Part shown: positions 21,996 through 32,317 of the stretch, piece by piece | Layout: every line of letters starts with the position of its first letter | Position numbering within the stretch: the stretch's first letter is position 1 | Program-made: the position numbers and the translations under genes | Notes under the pieces: generated by a model | The model's database searches: none | The model's input: the letters and a program-made list of their open reading frames with translations, nothing else | What the model was told of the DNA's origin: nothing | Source: Hypsibius dujardini | Taxonomy: Eukaryota > Tardigrada > Eutardigrada > Parachela > Hypsibiidae | Direction: 5' to 3' | Assembly: GCA_001579985.1 (NCBI GenBank) | Contig: LRSR01004791.1 | Span: 1 to 49,224, forward strand | DNA length: 49,224 nucleotides

Positions 21996-22490
21996 TAAAG
22001 GTGTGCAAACCGCACCGCAAACTGCAGCGCACTGCCGCGCGGTTTGCGCCGGTGCGATGCAGTGCGGTTTTGGACTGCTCGCGGTCTGCGGTGCGGTTGC
22101 GGTTTTGCATTTTTTAACCGCCGCAAACCGCGAAATATCTAAAAAACCAACTTTATTGTGCACGATAACTCTTTCCGTAGTTTGCACCAAGTGGCGCGTC
22201 ATTTGTTTACGCTGGTAAGTTAGGGTTCGTGCTTTTAATCGGTTCGCAAGTCACTGGAGTCCATAAATGGAACAGAACCGTGCGTTGAACCAGCTGTTCC
22301 GATTTAAAGACAAATTTTGATTGAATCGAGCGGTTTCTGAGGTGCGGCTGCGGTTAAGAACAATTTATCCGCGGTCCGCAGCGTTGCGGTTTTGTCAATT
22401 TCTCGCGGTGCGGTGCTGTGCGGTTGCGATTAAAAAATTGGGCTGCGGTGCTGTTTGCGGATTGTTTTTTTTTAACCGTGCACAGCTCTA
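21996..22490. mobile_element. 495-bp hAT-like non-autonomous element, GC-rich
   Basis: Ends are TAAAGGTGTGCAAACC and the complement of TAGAGCTGTGCACGGTT. An exact 8-bp duplication, CTGTGCAT, flanks it (21988-21995 and 22491-22498). The paralogous site after G2 (about 32253-32265, CGGTGCATAGCTTC) is empty. The interior is rich in TGCGGTTTGCGG-type repeats in both orientations. Confidence 0.9.
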
Positions 22491-22498
22491 CTGTGCAT

Positions 22499-23418
22499 AG
22501 CTTCTCCGTTTGCTGCATGTTCGTGACCGTTTCTGAAAATTGTCCCAAGTTAGATTACAAGCCCCCTTCCTCCCTTTTTCCCTCCCCTTTTTTATCTTCA
22601 GATGTTGACCGATATTCTCTAGGTCGATATAATACGGATCGATTTTTTGAGGACCGTTACTGTTTCTTCCCTCAACTGGTTAAGAACGTAATTCGCGGCC
22701 CTTGCCCTCAGCACCATGTGCACTGGCAGTGAAAACGACGGGGAGGGGAAAATATGCGTATTTATACGCCCATTGAAGCTCGTACTATGCTCAAAGACCA
22801 CACAAGAAAAGCCACACCAAAAGCCTTGATAAAGCCTTCAGCGGTATGCGTGCTATGCCCGAAATTTTAATCGTGCGAGTTCGTGAAATAGTATAGCTCC
22901 ACGTGGTGATCTGAATCGTTGTGGTTTTTATGTACACCACACTAGTTTATTTAACAAACAAAATGTTTGTATACATATTTTATATGTATATATTTCCTCT
23001 TACTTAACACCTATTTTGTATTATTACTCTAGCTTCTCGTTGTTGTTTGCTAGAAAGTGTAATTCCGGCTATTTCACACAACCCCGGATAATAAAACCCT
23101 GTTTAATATGAGACGTTTCTGAAACGGGATACATAATCGAATTTTTCACGGAATGTAGAGTACAATTAACAGCTACGAAGTGTAACACTCCTCTCCTTGA
23201 GCAGTAATCTGGTAGCCACACTCAGTTTCAAATGGTGTCGAAGAATTGTCCACGTTCTTGCAGAAATCGTTACCACCTGCGCGAAGGGTTTGTAAATGCT
23301 TCTCTAAACACATTTTTATTTTTACTTAGACCGCCATATTTAGTAGTTATTTTTATCGCATAAAGAACAGGTGATCTTTCTTTTCAATATCGGTGTTCAC
23401 TTGTGAACAAGATCAATC
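22499..23418. other. unassigned spacer
   Basis: Begins with the G 3' flank resumed after the hAT insertion. Near 22610-22645 a block (TCTCTAGGTCGATATAATAC) resembles the acceptor and start of the EF-hand exon at 41320. The rest shows no coding frame or repeat. Confidence 0.5.
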
Positions 23419-23656
23419 ATGGTCGATTCAGCTATGCTTCTAGCGAGCAATCAGATTGCTGCCGCTATCTATTTCACTGAAGATGACACCATCATGGCCC
23501 AAAACGCTCAGGGCCTCAAGATGCTGCGAGCCTTCGAAATCGGCGAAACCCACAAAATGGTGTTTACTATAAAAAAAAGAACTGGAATTCACCGGAATTG
23601 TGGTCGCCGTTAAAAAAGGCACTGACAATGACATTATCTGTTTTCACAATGTATAA
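23419..23656 (+). pseudogene. small unidentified protein, frameshifted in an A-run
   Basis: ATG at 23419 opens about 53 good codons (MVDSAMLLASNQIAAAIYF..., GLKMLRAFEIGETHKMVF). The frame then meets eight A residues at 23571-23578. The next frame continues with protein-like sequence (ELEFTGIVVAVKKGTDNDII) to TAA at 23656. One A too many explains the break: a real mutation or a homopolymer base-call error. I do not recognise the family. No splice sites were seen near the break. Confidence 0.45.
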
Positions 23657-23675
23657 ACTGTGCATAATACATGAA

Positions 23676-23845
23676 CATAATCGTGTGCAGATTTTTTGAA
23701 ATTGCGACTGTCGATTCGTCTCGGTGTTCCGGTCGTAAGGCAATGTTCTGGGGGAGTTTAAATGGATCGAGGGCGTGGCAGTGTCGCACAACGGGCAGAT
23801 CCTCATTGCGGATCGGGACAACCATCGGATCCAAGTCTTTTGATG
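23676..23845 (+). pseudogene. NHL fragment B (last blade of TRIM-NHL)
   Basis: Matches 5940-6107 of the TRIM-NHL gene. A TAA replaces the Trp codon of FGSWGN. The upstream blades are missing. Followed by one CACGTG repeat unit and T copy B. Confidence 0.85.
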
Positions 23846-23974
23846 AGTCACGTGATCCGGCCAAGCAATCGACCAATCCGCGGCTTGCTGCTTGTCCTTG
23901 CCTTTTCTCTTTTGTAAATCGATTAGTTATGTGTGTATGTATGTACACAGGAGTCCCTGCTTTTGCCTTTCCAG

Positions 23975-24130
23975 GACTACCCGATGTCGTCCACCATCGG
24001 AGCAACGACTACTGCTAGCGGAAGTAGTCGGCTGACGTAGGACATTTTGGGCGATCTTGACCGGACGCCTAACACATACAGCTCGAACAGCGGATATAAC
24101 TACCGGACAAAAAACGTTCCCAGGCTTTGA
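23975..24130 (+). pseudogene. T exon copy B with a stop
   Basis: The acceptor TTTCCAG and all 52 codons align to 6576-6731, but the Lys codon after RLT is TAG. Confidence 0.8.
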
Positions 24131-24134
24131 GCAG

Positions 24135-24777
24135 GAACAAATTTGCTATATATACTTGCTCGATCGATAGCTGTAAAATAACGCTGACTTTAGCTTTTTT
24201 GGCAGGGACTGCGAAAGTAAAATACAATGAGCACTGCGTTTTGCAATTTTATTATATTAAATTACTTTCGTAGAAGGTGGAAGGTCTCACTACGATTCGG
24301 ACATCACTATTACTGTCAGTTACAATTACGGTTGTTCAATCACTAATTTCCGTTTTTTCATTACTTGCAATTGGACCACTTATCGTGGCTGTAACTTGTC
24401 TGTCTGTTTGTCTGCCAGTGAGTCAGTGAGTCAGTCAGCTTGTCTATCTGCCTGTCTATCTACCAGCCAAACAAATGTTTGTTTTGCAGAAAGCGGTCTG
24501 TGGATGAATGTTACAAGAATTTGGTGAGTCTTAAAAAGCACTCTGGAAAAAACAATTCAGAGTCTACTGAAAACCAATGAAGATAGGCGGAAAACTGTGA
24601 CGGTACAAGAAGATTGTGCACCATTTGATTTTAAGCAGCTGGTTTTTTAAATCTTAACTCACGAGACTGAAACCATAGCTTAACAAATACAAGGACTGTA
24701 ATGTCATTTTTGCCAGGGATTTGACGCTTAGCACGTTGAACAGCCCTGGATTACAGGGAAAAACAATCAGGTCATAA
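24135..24777. repeat. array segment S, third copy
   Basis: Same order as the copy at 6745, with a short CTGT/CAGT tract at 24398-24465 and the donor-like TTTGGTGAGT near 24522. Confidence 0.7.
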
Positions 24778-25227
24778 TTAGGAATGAACTTTTGTTACTT
24801 TTCTGCATCCGTGTGTGCCGCAAATTGTACCTCGGGGAAAACCTCGGGGAACGCCTACATATTCAATAGCATTAGTGACTGCAGAACATTCGAATAAAAG
24901 CACAATAATCCTCCCGATTAATACAATACACGTACCAGATCCCACCGGCTGCAGTAGCGGCGTGGTGATTTCATCCTCAGGGTGCTCAACCTTTTCCTCA
25001 GAGTCATGCCGTAGTTCTGTCCTCGCGGGATCTTCATTCGAACCCCATCCCACACCAGAGCCATAGAAGTCGCTTATACCGCGAGAATGTCGAACGAAGG
25101 GTCGGTTATCTTTTCCCTCGACATTCTGCCTCACCTCTGAATGTCCTCCTAAATCTGACCGGCTCTCCAAGCAGCTCAAATGCAACAACAGGATCAGAAT
25201 TCCACTCCAGATGGTAAGGCGTTCCAT
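24778..25227 (-). CDS. P3: small secreted protein, best-preserved copy
   Basis: Exon 1 25227-24936 (ATG, signal peptide MERLTIWSGILILLLHLSC, then core NVEGKDNRPFVRHSRGISDF, GSGVGWGSNED and an acidic stretch EEKVEHPEDE). Donor GTACGT, a 57-nt intron (24935-24879) ending CTGCAG, then exon 2 to a stop at 24778. The spliced product is 130 aa with no Cys between the signal peptide and exon 2. The intron has no stop in the coding frame; if kept it adds 19 residues, mainly hydrophobic (TCIVLIGRIIVLLFECSA). An upstream ATG at 25365 is in frame but precedes the signal peptide and is not shared by all copies, so 25227 is preferred. It faces the G stub/NHL fusion at 26215. The family is not recognised. 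The core holds single Arg/Lys sites but no repeated amidated peptides, so a classic neuropeptide precursor is not evident. Confidence 0.65.
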   Translation of the reverse strand: MERLTIWSGILILLLHLSCLESRSDLGGHSEVRQNVEGKDNRPFVRHSRGISDFYGSGVGWGSNEDPARTELRHDSEEKVEHPEDEITTPLLQPVGSGTCIVLIGRIIVLLFECSAVTNAIEYVGVPRGFPRGTICGTHGCRKVTKVHS

Positions 25228-25911
25228 GTTGAAACTGTCCGTATTCGCAAACTGAAAAGAGTGAAAGATGCCCAGTTGTTCTTGTGTTGAAACAGCCTCT
25301 GTATCACTAGTTGGTTCTTGCAAACTATAGCCGATAAAAGTTAGTTCGTAACAGCTGTATACCAATATAATGAGACTGCCTCTAGGTCACATGCTGTGAT
25401 ACATTCTGATAAAGGAAGCTTCTGGAAAAGCCCGTGGAAGTTTTTTGTCAGTAGAATTGAGCAAAAACCGGTCTAATCCGTTCCGGTTATGATCGACTAG
25501 TGCCATGCTATAACCTTTGATTCGGATGAAATTCTTCGGATAGTTATATAATTCTTCAATCTGAATGACCGCGGTGGAGCGCCATGAATTGACATGGAGC
25601 TCTATGTCGCGGCGAAACTGTTGAAAACGTGCAGAAATGCCCAGAAAATGACATTTATTACCAATTGTGCCAAATACTACATTGTAGAGAGAATATCTCG
25701 ATGAAAAAGCCCCTGAAGGTTTACTTAGTACTCACTGGTGATATAGGATGAAGAAGAGAAGCAAATAACACTACTTGTGGAAAGGTTAGTGGAAAGTCGA
25801 ATTCGAATGATGAAGTTTAAGCATTAGTATCTGGGCTTTTGTAAGTTTCGCAGTGGTTTCCAGTGACATTGAACCAGAAATTGAGCCACCCTAAAGGCCT
25901 GGAGCTGTGCT

Positions 25912-26043
25912 GTGCTGTGACGAAAATTCAATTACGTCACAAAATACCGGTTTACCAGTGAAGGCGGCGTGTGTTGTACGTTGGTTTGACAGTTATAACC
26001 GTAATGGTAATTTTGTGTTGTACTTGAATTTTCGTCACAACAA
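25912..26043. mobile_element. 132-bp foldback MITE, copy 3
   Basis: Same element as at 8958, with several changes in the arms. It lies in the P3/G-stub spacer. Confidence 0.8.
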
Positions 26044-26214
26044 TGTAGGAAGTACTAAAGAAAGGTATGGCTTTCAATAGTGCTGAATGTATTCTTCAGT
26101 GAAGCATTGCCACGTGTTCTCGTTAATGAATTTGTTAACGTTTTTTTTATACACTTATTCCTTAGTGCCTTAATTTTATCTTGTGCTTAGGGTGCCTCGT
26201 GATAGCATCGAAGT

Positions 26215-26533
26215 ATGAACAACGGTAGCATACTCAGTTGCAACTGGCCAATCGAGCCCGCCACAAATGACAATCGGCAATGAGGGCACGACGGACAGCA
26301 AGTTCCAGTACCCTCGCGAGCTAGCCATGGATGAGAATGAGTACCTCATGGTGGGGGATGCGGGGAACAATCGTGTGCAGATTTTTGGAAATTGCGACTA
26401 TCGATTCTTCTCGGTGTTCGGGTCGTGGGGCAACGTTCTGGGAGAGTTTAAGGGGATCGAGAGCGTGGCGGTGTCGCACGACGGGCAGATCATCATTGCG
26501 GACCGCGACAACCATCGGATCCAAGTCTCTTGA
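26215..26533 (+). pseudogene. chimeric joint: GPCR exon 1 start fused to NHL fragment C
   Basis: 26215-26271 matches the first 19 codons of the receptor (MNNGSILSCNWPIEPATND). The sequence then switches to TRIM-NHL at the codon equivalent to 5845 (IGNEGTTDSKFQYP). It keeps an open NHL frame through the last two blades to ADRDNHRIQVS and a stop. The receptor frame ends in TGA shortly after the joint. An ATG in the next frame (26267, inside the receptor sequence AAATGAC) opens an 88-codon ORF of pure NHL sequence. The joint deletes the rest of one receptor gene and everything up to the fifth NHL blade. Confidence 0.85.
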
Positions 26534-26850
26534 TGAGTCACGTGACCCAGCCAAGCAATCTACCAATCCGCGGCTTGTCCTTGCCCTTTTGTTCATTGAA
26601 TTTACATGAAAATCTGCTAATTTTGCGGTCGACCTCTCCGAGATGTATTACCTGATTAACCCTGCCAATAGTCACGTGATCCGGTTAAGCAATCGACCAA
26701 TCCGCGGCTTGCTGCTTGCCCTTGCCTTTTTTCAGTTGTAAATCGATTTGTTATGCTACTACCTCTCAGAGATGTTACCGAGTTAATCCTGCCGGTAGTC
26801 ACGTGACTTGCCTGCCTTGTTCGGTTCTAGTCAGGCTGTCTCTCTTTGTA
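26534..26850 (+). repeat. CACGTG repeats after NHL fragment C
   Basis: Same tandem unit as 6107-6395, with GTCACGTGA at about 26537, 26671 and 26798. Confidence 0.75.
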
Positions 26851-26998
26851 TGTGCGTGATTTCCGCCCTTTTTATATAGTGTGAACATATTACGGACCCA
26901 TTTTTGTGTGTGGGACCCTATTTCCGAAAACCGTTTGCCTTGCCTTTCCTCCTCCTGTGTATGTATGTATACAGGAGTCCCTGTCTTTGCCTTTCCAT

Positions 26999-27154
26999 GA
27001 CTACCCGATGTCGTGCACCATCGGAACAACGACTACTACTAGCGGAAGTAGTCGGCTGACGAAGGGCATTTTGGGCGATCTTGACCGGACGCCTAACACA
27101 TACAGCTCGAACAGCGGATATAACTATAACTATAACCCCCTGGGGGCCGCTTAA
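26999..27154 (+). pseudogene. T exon copy C, fused at its 3' end
   Basis: The acceptor AG is mutated (TTTCCATGAC). The reading frame is open up to SGYNYNYN but then jumps into sequence matching the S/P joint (CCCCCTGGGGGCCGCTT), removing the last codons of T and nearly all of segment S. Confidence 0.8.
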
Positions 27155-27224
27155 TGCCTCATTTGCGGTTTGAGCGGTTGTTGCCACTGAGCATGTGACC
27201 GGACAGTCCGCCTCGGGGGGGGGG

Positions 27225-27582
27225 GGAATCGCATCATTGGCTGCAAAACATTTGAATAAAATGCACAGCAATTCTACGAATCAAGATAATATACGTACCA
27301 AGCCCTAACTCCGACTGTGGTAGCGACGTAATGATCTCATCCTCATGGTGCTCAACCTCTTTTCAGAGTTATCGTGTGGTTCTGCCCTCCGGCATCTTCA
27401 TTAGAACGCCATCCCACACCAGAGCCATAGAAGTCGTTTATCGGATGTCGAACGAAGGGTCGGCTATCTTTTTCGTCGACATTCTGCCTCACCTCTGCAT
27501 GTCCTAAATCTGACCGGCTCTCCAAGCAGCTTAAATGCAACAGCAAGATTAGAATTCCACTCCAGATGGCAAGGCGTTCCAC
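27225..27582 (-). pseudogene. P4: broken small secreted protein copy
   Basis: The start codon is GTG instead of ATG (CAACGTGGAACGC). The signal peptide and the core remain, with losses of a few codons. After GVGWRSNED a frameshift ends the frame within about 15 codons. A 57-nt-type intron with an altered acceptor follows. It faces G2, with 1,099 bp between the starts. Confidence 0.7.
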
Positions 27583-27918
27583 GTTGAAACTGTTTGTTTT
27601 CGGAAATTGGAAAAAGTGAAAGATGCCCAGTCGTCCTTGTGTAAAAACAGCTTCTGTACAGTTAGTTTGCTCTTGCAGACTAAACCCAATAATTGTTGGT
27701 TCTGATCAGCTGTATACCAATATCATGAGACTCCCCTTGGGTCAGAAGAGGTGATAACGTCTCATAAATGAAGCTTCTATATAAACCCGCAGAAGTCTTT
27801 CGTCAGATGATATGAGAAAAAACCGGTCTTATCCATTCCGGTTATGATTGACTAGTGCCACGCCATAACCTCTAATCCGGTGAAGTTCTTCGAGCAGGTA
27901 TATGCCTTGTAAGAGATA

Positions 27919-28150
27919 TAAGGTGAAACCTGTATTTCGGCTCGCCATCCAAATTGCTTTCAAATCGGCTCACTCAAGAGTTTCCCTTGATGGCATGTGC
28001 ATGATTGTTTGATTGTTTATACTAAATCTTATTGTGCAATAGCACTACTGGAAATCAAACAATCAAGCACCTGTCATCAAAGAGAAAACCATGAGTGAGC
28101 CGATTTAAAAGCGGTTTGGATGGTGAGCCGAAATACAGATTTCACCTCAT
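27919..28150. mobile_element. 232-bp palindrome with ~100-bp arms
   Basis: The left arm starts AGGTGAAACCTGTATTTCGG and the right arm ends CCGAAATACAGATTTCACCT. Arms match at most positions for about 100 bp, through AAATCGGCTCACTCA and TTGATTGTTTGATT. Only a short loop separates them. It lies in the P4-G2 spacer, and shorter relatives lie at 8489 and 18890. Confidence 0.8.
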
Positions 28151-28376
28151 ACTATAGAAAGGTATGGCATTATTAGCGATTGTGCCAAATATTACATTTT
28201 GGACAGGGAAGAAGGGAAGTAAATAGGACTACTTGTGGAAAGGCTAGTGGAAAGTCGAACTTGAATGACGAAGTTTAAGCAAAAATATCGAAAAGCAAAA
28301 GCAAAGTTTAAGCAAAAATGGTTTCCAGTGACGTTGGATCAGAGATTAACCCACCCTAAAGGCCTAGAGCTGTGCC

Positions 28377-28508
28377 GTGTTGTGACGAAAATTCAAGTAC
28401 GACACAAAATACCGGTTTAACAGTAAAGGCGGCATGTGTTGGGCGTTGGTTTGACACTTATAAGCGTACTGGTAATTGTGTGTCGTACCTGAAATTTCGT
28501 CACAACAC
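28377..28508. mobile_element. 132-bp foldback MITE, copy 4
   Basis: Same element as at 8958, in the P4-G2 spacer. Confidence 0.85.
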
Positions 28509-28681
28509 TGTAGGAAGTACTATAGAAAGGCATGGTTTTCAATCGCACTGAAGGTATTCTTCAGTGAAGCATTACGCCGTGTTCTCTTCAATCAAATTGT
28601 TAACGTTTTTTTCTGATATTCTTATTCCTAAGTGCCTTAGTTATATTTTGTGCTTAGGGTGCTTCGTCATAGCACCGCAAT

Positions 28682-31518
28682 ATGAACAACGATAGCATAC
28701 CCAGTTGCAACTGGCCAGTCGAACCCGCCACCAATGACACCGTTCCTGGGCCAGATTACTACGTCAAAGCCGTCTTATTCCCGATCATCCTTGCTATTAA
28801 CACTGTGGGAAACTTTCTTATTTTGGTCGTCCTTGGGACGGATAAAGACAAGACTTCGGTCCATGTTTACCGGATATCCGTGGCTTGGTTTGATCTCAGC
28901 GTAGTGTGAGTTCCTACAGTATATCTGTACTGCGTCTGTATTAAAGCATGACACCGCGTGACTTTTAAGACGCGGCAGCGGGAAAATAGTCTCATATTTT
29001 GCGCGGCGCGACATCAGGCGGCATTCACAGAACTTAATTTCACGCGGCAAGCGGCAGCACCGCCCGATATTTCGGAGCGGCGCGGCACGAGGCGGCAAAT
29101 TAATTTGTTTCTAATGACTGTTGAAACTCAAGAATATAGATCCGTAACAGCGGTGAGTGATAAAGAATTCTGATTAAGCAGCAATAAACGATATCCACAT
29201 CCAAATAAACAAGATAATAATATTGGACGAAAATATAAAGTTCTCACCAAAAGCGGAGTGACACGGCGGCGCGGCGCGGCGCGGCAGTCATGCGGCGAAA
29301 AATTCGCAGTTCCTAAAGCGGTGCGGCTGTCATGCTTTAGTCTGTATGATGTTGTATTCATTAAAAAAATATTTCCGTTTCTAAACACAAAAATGTTGGA
29401 GTTTATACCTGTCGATTTCTGTATAGATGGCTGGAGCTATACTCATACCTACAATTGGTTCTGCCAGACCAGTTCAGTAGTGATACAAGTCAGCGGAGCT
29501 TAATCAACTTCTACGGAGCGAAAATATTTTGGCAGAACACGAGCATGCAAGCATCAAACTGGTAAGAACGAAAAGTGAGAGTAAGAATTGGGAGCAATTC
29601 AATGGTCTAGAGTCAATCAAGAGGTTGGTCATTGGTAAGGTAGTCAGGTGGTCAGTTTTGAAAAAAATGCATTTTGCCCCTTTGCCCACCCCCTGACCCT
29701 GCCGTGAGGGGTCCTGGTTCCGACCTTTAAGGACCCTAAACGAGCCTCTGATGTGCATCATTCTCTTCGTTCTGCGTGGCTTCTGAGGGATGACATGTTT
29801 GATACGGATCAATGACATTAATGAGCCCGTATATAAAGCAGTCTAAAAACGAAAATGTTGCAGGACACTGATTGTATTCGGCCTTGAACGACTCTACGCC
29901 ACAATCCGGCCCCTACAATTCCGCACTGCCATGTCAATCCGTCGTGCAATTTACCTGGAGTTGGTGGTGGTCATGCTAGCGGTGCTTTACGGCCTGGAGT
30001 ATCCCATCAGTTGGTATTACGCACTTCAACATAGCCCTGATTTAGTTCTTCAAGACTTGGCAGCAGAGGCGCAGTACTTGACTCCGGGGTTGCTCCGTTG
30101 GAACAATTTTCAAAATGAAGCCGATGTAAGAGCTCATTTTCATTCTCATTTGAAACGGAATTATAGAAGAGCAAATAATGCGATTTAGGTGGCGCGGGTC
30201 AGATGAGTACAGGCGCTCGTTTATAATCCTTACAAGTCGGAACCAGGACCCCTCTTGGTAGATCCAGGGCGTGGGCAAAGGGTCAGAAAGCGTTTTTTAA
30301 TGTTTAAAGTTGAATTCAAAATTCGGCATGTTGTTTCTGATCATTTCGATACTTGTGTGGTTGTGGAATCTTATTTCCAAGGCCCCCTTGGGATTTCAAA
30401 TCTTGTCCAAAAACTTCAGTTTTTTTCGTCAAATGTGAAGTATTCATGAAAGTGTTTAACCTTCATTTGCAGTTCTTAATTAGGAGTTTTTTATATTGTA
30501 CCCCAACAAACCTCAAATTTATTCGAAAGCGAAATCGAAATCGAGTTTTGAAAGTTTTGAAATTCCAGGGGGCTCTTGGAAATCAGGCCCCCACATCGCC
30601 GCAAGTTTCAGAATGATCAGGTACAAAGAGCCTAACTTTTGGTTTCAATTCTAGAAAAATGCTTTTTTCCCCTTTGTCCACCCCCTGGTCCAACCATGAA
30701 GGGTCCTGGTTGCGATTTGCAGAAGCTAGTTTAGGGTCCTCATAGGTGGGAACCAGGACCCCTCACGGCAGTTTTTAAGCTTCAATTGCTGTTCTTAATA
30801 AGGAGCTTTTTATATTGGACCCCAACAAACCCCAAACTTAATCGAAAACGAAATCAACATCCTGGTCCTGGTTTCGACCTGCAAGGACCCTAAACGGGCC
30901 TATGAATTAAAAGAATCTATGGGCTAACCCTCCCCCATGCCAAAGAACTTATTACTTAGCGCTGATCTCTTTCCGGACTTGACTTGCAAAATATCCGTTT
31001 AGGTAGGGATCCAGATTGGCAATTGGATCGCTATTTTCACCATCGACTGCTGCCTGCTGATCGTCCTGCACCGCCACTTCAAAACCCGGAAGACCCTTTT
31101 CCAAGCGTCAGAACGGGCTCCGGCAGCGAGCCGAGACAGCCAGGGCAGTGGCAGCGCATTACGGCTAGTCATTGCCTGTAGCGCCCTGTTCGTCTTCACC
31201 ATGGCCCTTCCCATCGCCAGCAACATCCTACTTATGGCGAAAGAACCCCCGCACTGCTCCTACTACATCACCACGAAGACCCTTGACCTGCTCACCGGTC
31301 TCGGGACCATGTCTCTTCTGGTCAACTATTCCGCTGGAATTTTCCTGTATTGCCTTACGTGGAAACGGTTTCGCGAGCGCATCAGAAACTGGGTGAGGCT
31401 CTGGTTCCCAACGGCGGCTAGACGCGAGCGACGCTCGTCTAGTGAGATGACGGTTATAATGAATGTAAGCCGTTCCTCGGTTATGGACGAAACAATGGAC
31501 ACCATGCCTCCGGTTTGA
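28682..31518 (+). CDS. G2: class A (rhodopsin-like) GPCR
   Basis: Four exons: 28682-28905, 29427-29561, 29864-30125 and 31003-31518, phases 2, 2 and 0, giving 378 aa. Helix 1 carries the N of NTVGN. Helix 2 carries the conserved Asp (VAWFD). Helix 3 ends ERLYA (residues 128-132) in place of DRYxA, followed by TIRP. Helix 5 starts near residue 208, helix 6 holds FTMALP, and helix 7 ends NYSAGIFLY (315-323) followed by CLTWKRFR, a diverged NPxxY region and helix 8. The N-terminus has NDS and NDT glycosylation sites and no signal peptide. No Cys stands at the usual helix 3/second-loop disulfide positions. The layout resembles invertebrate peptide (FMRFamide-type) receptors, but ligand and subfamily cannot be set from sequence alone. 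Intron 1 carries a 398-bp hAT-like insertion and intron 3 nested MITEs. Confidence 0.8.
28942..29339. mobile_element. 398-bp hAT-like element in G2 intron 1
   Basis: Ends are TAAAGCATGACA and the complement TGTCATGCTTTA. An exact 8-bp duplication GTCTGTAT flanks it (28934-28941 and 29340-29347). G1 (about 19640) and G3 (about 37030) hold the empty site CTGTATGATG. The subterminal sequence is rich in GCGGCGCGGC. Confidence 0.9.
29683..29754. mobile_element. fragment of the CAGGGGCTCGTT MITE in G2 intron 2
   Basis: Holds the right-end half (GAGGGGTCCTGGTTCCGACC and GGACCCTAAACGAGCCTCTG). No matching left end or duplication was found. Confidence 0.6.
30210..30903. mobile_element. nested MITEs in G2 intron 3
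   Basis: The left end CAGGCGCTCGTTTATAATCC follows GATGAGTA, the same target as in G1, so the first insertion predates the receptor duplications. Inside are at least two more partial copies, with GGTCCTGGTTGCGATTTGC near 30700 and GGAACCAGGACCCCTCACGG near 30750. Confidence 0.7.
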
Positions 31519-32317
31519 TCGGTGATCGTCACGAGTGGCCAATCCCCAAGATATTCAATGACCATTTTATGTGATCAAAGCTATACTCATGTTTCATGGA
31601 GCTATACTCTGATATGCTATGCTCGTATACCTATGGTTATGCCTAAATTATTGGGATACTTTCAATGTCATGCCAAGCATTCAATTAGCAGCAGCCATGT
31701 TTTTAATAATAATAATAATTAATAACCGAACTGAATACACGGTGTAAATCTATTACGCTGTAACGAGAATCAATTAGAGGACCTGAACTCGTACCCAAAG
31801 TCGTTGTAATGCCAGCTGCAATATTCCAGCGTATATTAAAGTTGACATAATTTCGTTTTTCTGGGTATACCGGGTTCGGGAATGCTCTTGAGACAAACTG
31901 AGAACCGTCATTTCTCGGTCCATACTGATCTTATAACAACGCCTGTCCATGTGATCATTCACTACAGGCCAAAAAATGAGATTTAATCTACAGCCCGGAA
32001 AATGCCAGAAAAAACTAATGGAAGACCGGTCTCAATGTTAAATAGCACGGTCACACCCTCATTTGCTCCTAAAAAATTAATTCGTTCCGGGAAAACCAAA
32101 ATCTATTTTGAATGGCCCGCCACAATAACGCAGCGATAAAAGAGTTTCATGAGTCGGGTGCCTTTGGGAGAGATCCAGGGCACAATAGCCTGACAGAAAT
32201 TCGGCAAGATTTTGTCATTAAAATGTGCTTTTTGAAAAGTGCTCTTCGCTTCGCGGTGCATAGCTTCTTCGTGTGCTGCATGCTCGCGACCGTCTCTGAA
32301 AATCGATTCTGTAACGA
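31519..32317. other. 3' flank of G2
   Basis: Related to the flank of G1, with (AAT)n at about 31703-31720. It includes 31870-32040, a stretch also found after G3 (about 40270-40450) but absent after G1. No gene seen. Confidence 0.6.

Noticed and set aside
24778-25365. P as a classic amidated neuropeptide precursor
   Set aside because: No repeated Gly-Lys-Arg or similar cleavage blocks are present. Only one conserved core is seen.
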